Positions 30,202-32,591 of a DNA stretch of 32,591 bases are shown in pieces; position 1 is the stretch's first letter, and every line of letters starts with the position of its first letter. Below the pieces are notes generated by a model. The model did no database searches. It was not told where the DNA came from and worked only from the letters and a program-made list of their open reading frames with translations. The DNA is from Caulobacter sp. (GTDB taxonomy: Bacteria > Pseudomonadota > Alphaproteobacteria > Caulobacterales > Caulobacteraceae). The translations under genes were made by a program, and so were the position numbers. The DNA lies in contig JAMFTA010000112.1 in NCBI GenBank assembly GCA_026225565.1, forward strand, positions 1 through 32,591, given 5' to 3'.

Positions 30202-30457
30202 CGATGATTTCGGACCCGACGTCTGGCCCCCAATCCACTGCGGGCGGTTCTTGCGCCGGCCCAAGGCGGCGAGCCTCGTCCATCATTTCGTCGAGCGTCG
30301 GAATGGCTTTTCTGGGCTTCACGCGGGTCAGGCTGATTGAATCGGCGCCGATGGCGATCGCCACATCCTGGCCGGCATGTAAATTGAGCGCGCGCACGGC
30401 CTCCTTTGGCAGTCGCACCGCTAGGCTGTTGCCCCACTTGGCTGCTTTCACCCGCAT
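30179..30457 (-). CDS. mazE: MazE-family (AbrB-type) antitoxin
   Basis: A 92-residue antitoxin. The swapped-hairpin DNA-binding domain is residues 1-45 (KAAKWGNSLAVRLPKEAVRA, then AGQDVAIAI). The rest is an acidic, probably flexible toxin-binding tail (DEMMDEARRLGP, ending EIIDDDAAYS). It overlaps mazF by 23 bases, the usual coupled arrangement. Two GGATATAC repeats lie 13 bases upstream of its start and are the likely operator. Confidence 0.92.
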   Translation of the reverse strand: MRVKAAKWGNSLAVRLPKEAVRALNLHAGQDVAIAIGADSISLTRVKPRKAIPTLDEMMDEARRLGPAQEPPAVDWGPDVGSEIIDDDAAYS

Positions 30458-30469
30458 GACGGTCGCTCC

Positions 30470-30488
30470 GTATATCCCATGTATATCC
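30470..30488 (-). promoter_or_regulatory. Tandem operator-like repeats and probable promoter of mazEF
   Basis: On the minus strand GGATATAC occurs at 30488-30481 and again at 30477-30470, exactly 11 bases (one helical turn) apart. The TATAC parts can serve as a -10 box. AbrB-type antitoxins usually bind such repeats to repress their own operon. The 51-base gap between ilvN and mazE is otherwise featureless. Confidence 0.6.
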
Positions 30489-30508
30489 GAAATGGGCCGC
30501 GCCGTCCA

Positions 30509-31078
30509 TCAGACCCGCTCCGCTCCGCGGGTGATCGATAGGACGCCGGTGCGGGAAATTTCAACGAGGCCCAGCGGCCGCATCAGCCGCTCGAACTTGT
30601 CGATCTTGGCCGGAGCGCCGGTGATTTCGAAGATGAAGCTTTGCAGGGTCGTGTCCACCACATGGGCGCGGAATATCTCCGCCAGGCGCAGGGCCTCGAT
30701 GCGATCGGCGCCCGTGCCGGCCACCTTGAACAGGGCCATCTCGCGCTCCACTCCATCGGCGTCGGCGCCCACGTCGGTCACCTGGCGCACCTGCACCATC
30801 TTCTCCAGTTGGGCCTTGATCTGGGCCAGGACGTGGTTGGCGCCGCGGGTGACGATGGTGATGCGCGAAGTGTGGGCCGTATGATCGGTCTCGGCCACCG
30901 TCAGGCTTTCGATATTGTAGCCCCTTGCGGCGAACAGGCCGACCACCCGGTGCAGCACGCCCGCTTCGTTATCGACGATCACCGCGAAGGTGGCGCGATG
31001 CTCGGGCTCAACCGCCGCCGATAGGTCGTAAGCCGAGGTGGAGGGCGCCGAAGCGCCGAGGGTGTCGGAAGGGGGCAT
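30509..31078 (-). CDS. ilvN: Acetolactate synthase small (regulatory) subunit
   Basis: Regulatory subunit that activates the catalytic subunit and confers valine feedback. It has an N-terminal ACT domain (about residues 30-105: FAVIVDNEAGVLHRVVGLFA, GYNIESLTV) and a C-terminal domain (FRAHVVDTTLQSFIFEITG, GLVEISRTGVLSITRG). At 189 residues it carries a polar N-terminal extension of about 28 residues compared with E. coli IlvH. The ATG shares one base with the ilvB stop (TGATG), which implies coupled translation and a fixed subunit ratio. Confidence 0.96.
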   Translation of the reverse strand: MPPSDTLGASAPSTSAYDLSAAVEPEHRATFAVIVDNEAGVLHRVVGLFAARGYNIESLTVAETDHTAHTSRITIVTRGANHVLAQIKAQLEKMVQVRQVTDVGADADGVEREMALFKVAGTGADRIEALRLAEIFRAHVVDTTLQSFIFEITGAPAKIDKFERLMRPLGLVEISRTGVLSITRGAERV

Positions 31079-32591
31079 CAGACCAGCTTCTTTCCGGCGT
31101 CGTCGATCACCGAGCCGATGTCTTCGGCCGCCGCCATGTCCCCCAGCAGCATGTCGTTATGGGCCTTGCCGGAGGGGATCATGGGGAAGCAGTTCTCGGT
31201 CTTGGCCACCCGGCAATCGAAGATCACCGGTTTGGGGGTGTCGATCATCTGCATGATCTTGGCGTCGAGCTCATCGGGGTGCTCGGCGCGGATGCCGACG
31301 CCGCCGTAGGCCTCCGCCAGCTTGACGAAATCGGGCAGGCTTTGCGAATAGGAGTGGCTATAGCGCTCTCCGTGCAAGAGCTGCTGCCATTGGCGCACCA
31401 TGCCCATCCACTCGTTGTTGAGGATGAAGATCTTGATCGGCAGGTCGTGCTGCACCGCCGTCGACATCTCCTGCATGGTCATCTGCACGCTGGCGTCGCC
31501 GGCGATGTCGATGACCAGGCTGTCCGGATGGGCGACCTGCACGCCGACCGCCGCGGGCAGGCCATAGCCCATGGTGCCCAGGCCGCCGGAGGTCATCCAG
31601 CGGTTCGGCTCGTCGAAGTGGAAGAACTGCGCCGCCCACATCTGGTGCTGGCCGACCTCGGTGGTGACATAGACGTCCTTGTCGCGAGTCAGGGCGTACA
31701 GCCGCTCGATGGCGTACTGCGGCTTGATCACCGTGTCGGACTGACGGTAGGCAAAGCCCTTACGCGCGCGCCACTCGTCGATCTGGTCCCACCAGGGCTT
31801 CAGCGTCTCGGGCTGGGCCTTGCGGCCTTGCGCCTTCCAGACCGCGATCAGGTCTTCGAGCACGCTGCCCGCATCGCCGACGATGCCGATGTCGACGCGG
31901 ACGTTCTTGTTGATCGAGGACGGGTCGATATCGATGTGGATCTTCTTCGAGTTCGGCGAGAAGGCGTCCAGGCGGCCGGTCACCCGGTCGTCGAAGCGCG
32001 CGCCGACCGAGACCATGACGTCGCAGTCGTGCATGGCGTGGTTGGCCTCATAGGCGCCGTGCATGCCGACCATGCCCAGCCACGCCGGGTCCGACGCCGG
32101 AAACGCGCCCAGGCCCATCAGGGTCGAGGTCACCGGCGCGCCGGTCAGGGCGGCCAGCTCGCGCAGCAGGGTGCTCGCCTTGGGCCCGGCGTTGATGACG
32201 CCGCCGCCGGTGTAGAGGATCGGCTTCTTGGCCCGCGCGATCAGCTCGACCGCCTCGCGGATGCGCGCCGGGTCGCCCTTGGTGCGCGGGGCGTAGGGGT
32301 GGGCCGACGGCGCCGCCTTGGGGCCCAGATAGTCGCCTTTGGCGAACTGAACGTCCTTGGGGATATCGATGACCACCGGGCCTGGCCGGCCCGAGGTCGC
32401 GATCTGGAAGGCCTCGTGCATGATGCGCGGCAGGTCTTCGACGCGTTTGACCAGCCAGTTGTGCTTGGTGCACGAGCGGGTGATGCCGACGGTGTCCGCC
32501 TCCTGGAAGGCGTCCGAGCCGATCAGGTGGGTCGGGACCTGGCCGGTGATGACGACCAGCGGGATCGAGTCCATCAGCGCATCGACGATGC
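31078..32591 (-). CDS. ilvB: Acetolactate synthase large (catalytic) subunit, 5' end outside the window
   Basis: Thiamine-diphosphate enzyme that makes acetolactate and acetohydroxybutyrate. About 503 residues are present, starting within the N-terminal Pyr domain (DSIPLVVITGQVPTHLIG). The frame is open to the right edge, so the ATG at 32574 is internal, and roughly the first 80-100 residues with the catalytic glutamate are missing. The central FAD-binding domain follows (ARFDDRVTGRLDAF). The PP domain has the TPP motif from IAGDASVQMTMQEM to FILNNEWMGMVRQWQ. It is the first visible gene of ilvB-ilvN-mazE-mazF-ilvC. Confidence 0.97.
   Translation of the reverse strand, partial: IVDALMDSIPLVVITGQVPTHLIGSDAFQEADTVGITRSCTKHNWLVKRVEDLPRIMHEAFQIATSGRPGPVVIDIPKDVQFAKGDYLGPKAAPSAHPYAPRTKGDPARIREAVELIARAKKPILYTGGGVINAGPKASTLLRELAALTGAPVTSTLMGLGAFPASDPAWLGMVGMHGAYEANHAMHDCDVMVSVGARFDDRVTGRLDAFSPNSKKIHIDIDPSSINKNVRVDIGIVGDAGSVLEDLIAVWKAQGRKAQPETLKPWWDQIDEWRARKGFAYRQSDTVIKPQYAIERLYALTRDKDVYVTTEVGQHQMWAAQFFHFDEPNRWMTSGGLGTMGYGLPAAVGVQVAHPDSLVIDIAGDASVQMTMQEMSTAVQHDLPIKIFILNNEWMGMVRQWQQLLHGERYSHSYSQSLPDFVKLAEAYGGVGIRAEHPDELDAKIMQMIDTPKPVIFDCRVAKTENCFPMIPSGKAHNDMLLGDMAAAEDIGSVIDDAGKKLV

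Overview
The window looks like a chromosomal segment of a high-GC alphaproteobacterium, most likely Caulobacteraceae (Caulobacter, Phenylobacterium, Brevundimonas or a relative). The grounds are codon usage, a GC content that reads by eye as about two thirds, the gene order rpsF-rpsR-rplI / dnaB-alr / radA-cvpA-purF, HisKA_2-type sensor kinases and interspersed palindromic repeats. This placement is inferred from gene content and was not confirmed by a search. I saw no phage, insertion sequence, CRISPR array, tRNA or rRNA.

Layout. (1) 1-3134: 3' three quarters of rpoC on +, ending at a strong hairpin. (2) 3173-9425, all on -: a RMD1/DUF155 protein; a two-gene operon for the carboxynorspermidine-type polyamine pathway; and cvpA-purF-SDR, tightly packed. 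(3) 9464-10885: radA on -, divergent from a Yip1-family membrane protein. (4) 11768-15871 on -: dnaB-alr-mlaE-mlaF, in which each neighbouring pair overlaps by exactly four bases. (5) A YiiX-like NlpC/P60 protein on +. (6) The ribosomal operon rpsF-rpsR-rplI on -, with its own terminator and a candidate autoregulatory leader. (7) 18468-20533 on +: a sensor kinase with an ethylene-receptor-like membrane domain and its receiver. (8) 20686-25877 on +: a candidate leucine leader peptide, then leuA, leuC, leuD and leuB, with palindromic repeats in two of the gaps. (9) A Tat-exported CAP-domain protein. (10) A second kinase/receiver pair paralogous to the first. (11) 28795-32591 on -: ilvB (5' end outside the window), ilvN, mazE, mazF and ilvC, so that a toxin-antitoxin pair sits inside the ilv operon.

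How the genes work together. The right half is a branched-chain amino acid locus: IlvBN and IlvC make the common precursors and LeuA, LeuCD and LeuB make the leucine precursor. The candidate leuA leader, with three clustered CTA leucine codons, suggests attenuation by leucyl-tRNA supply. The two signalling modules flank leuACDB and share the same PAS/HisKA_2/ATPase and receiver parts but have different N-terminal sensors. The left half is mostly housekeeping (transcription, purine and polyamine synthesis, DNA repair, replication, cell wall, translation).

The items most worth a second look are the ethylene-receptor-like kinase, the leu leader, the mazEF insertion with its tandem operator-like repeats, and PurF, which keeps a propeptide but lacks most of the iron-sulfur cysteines.
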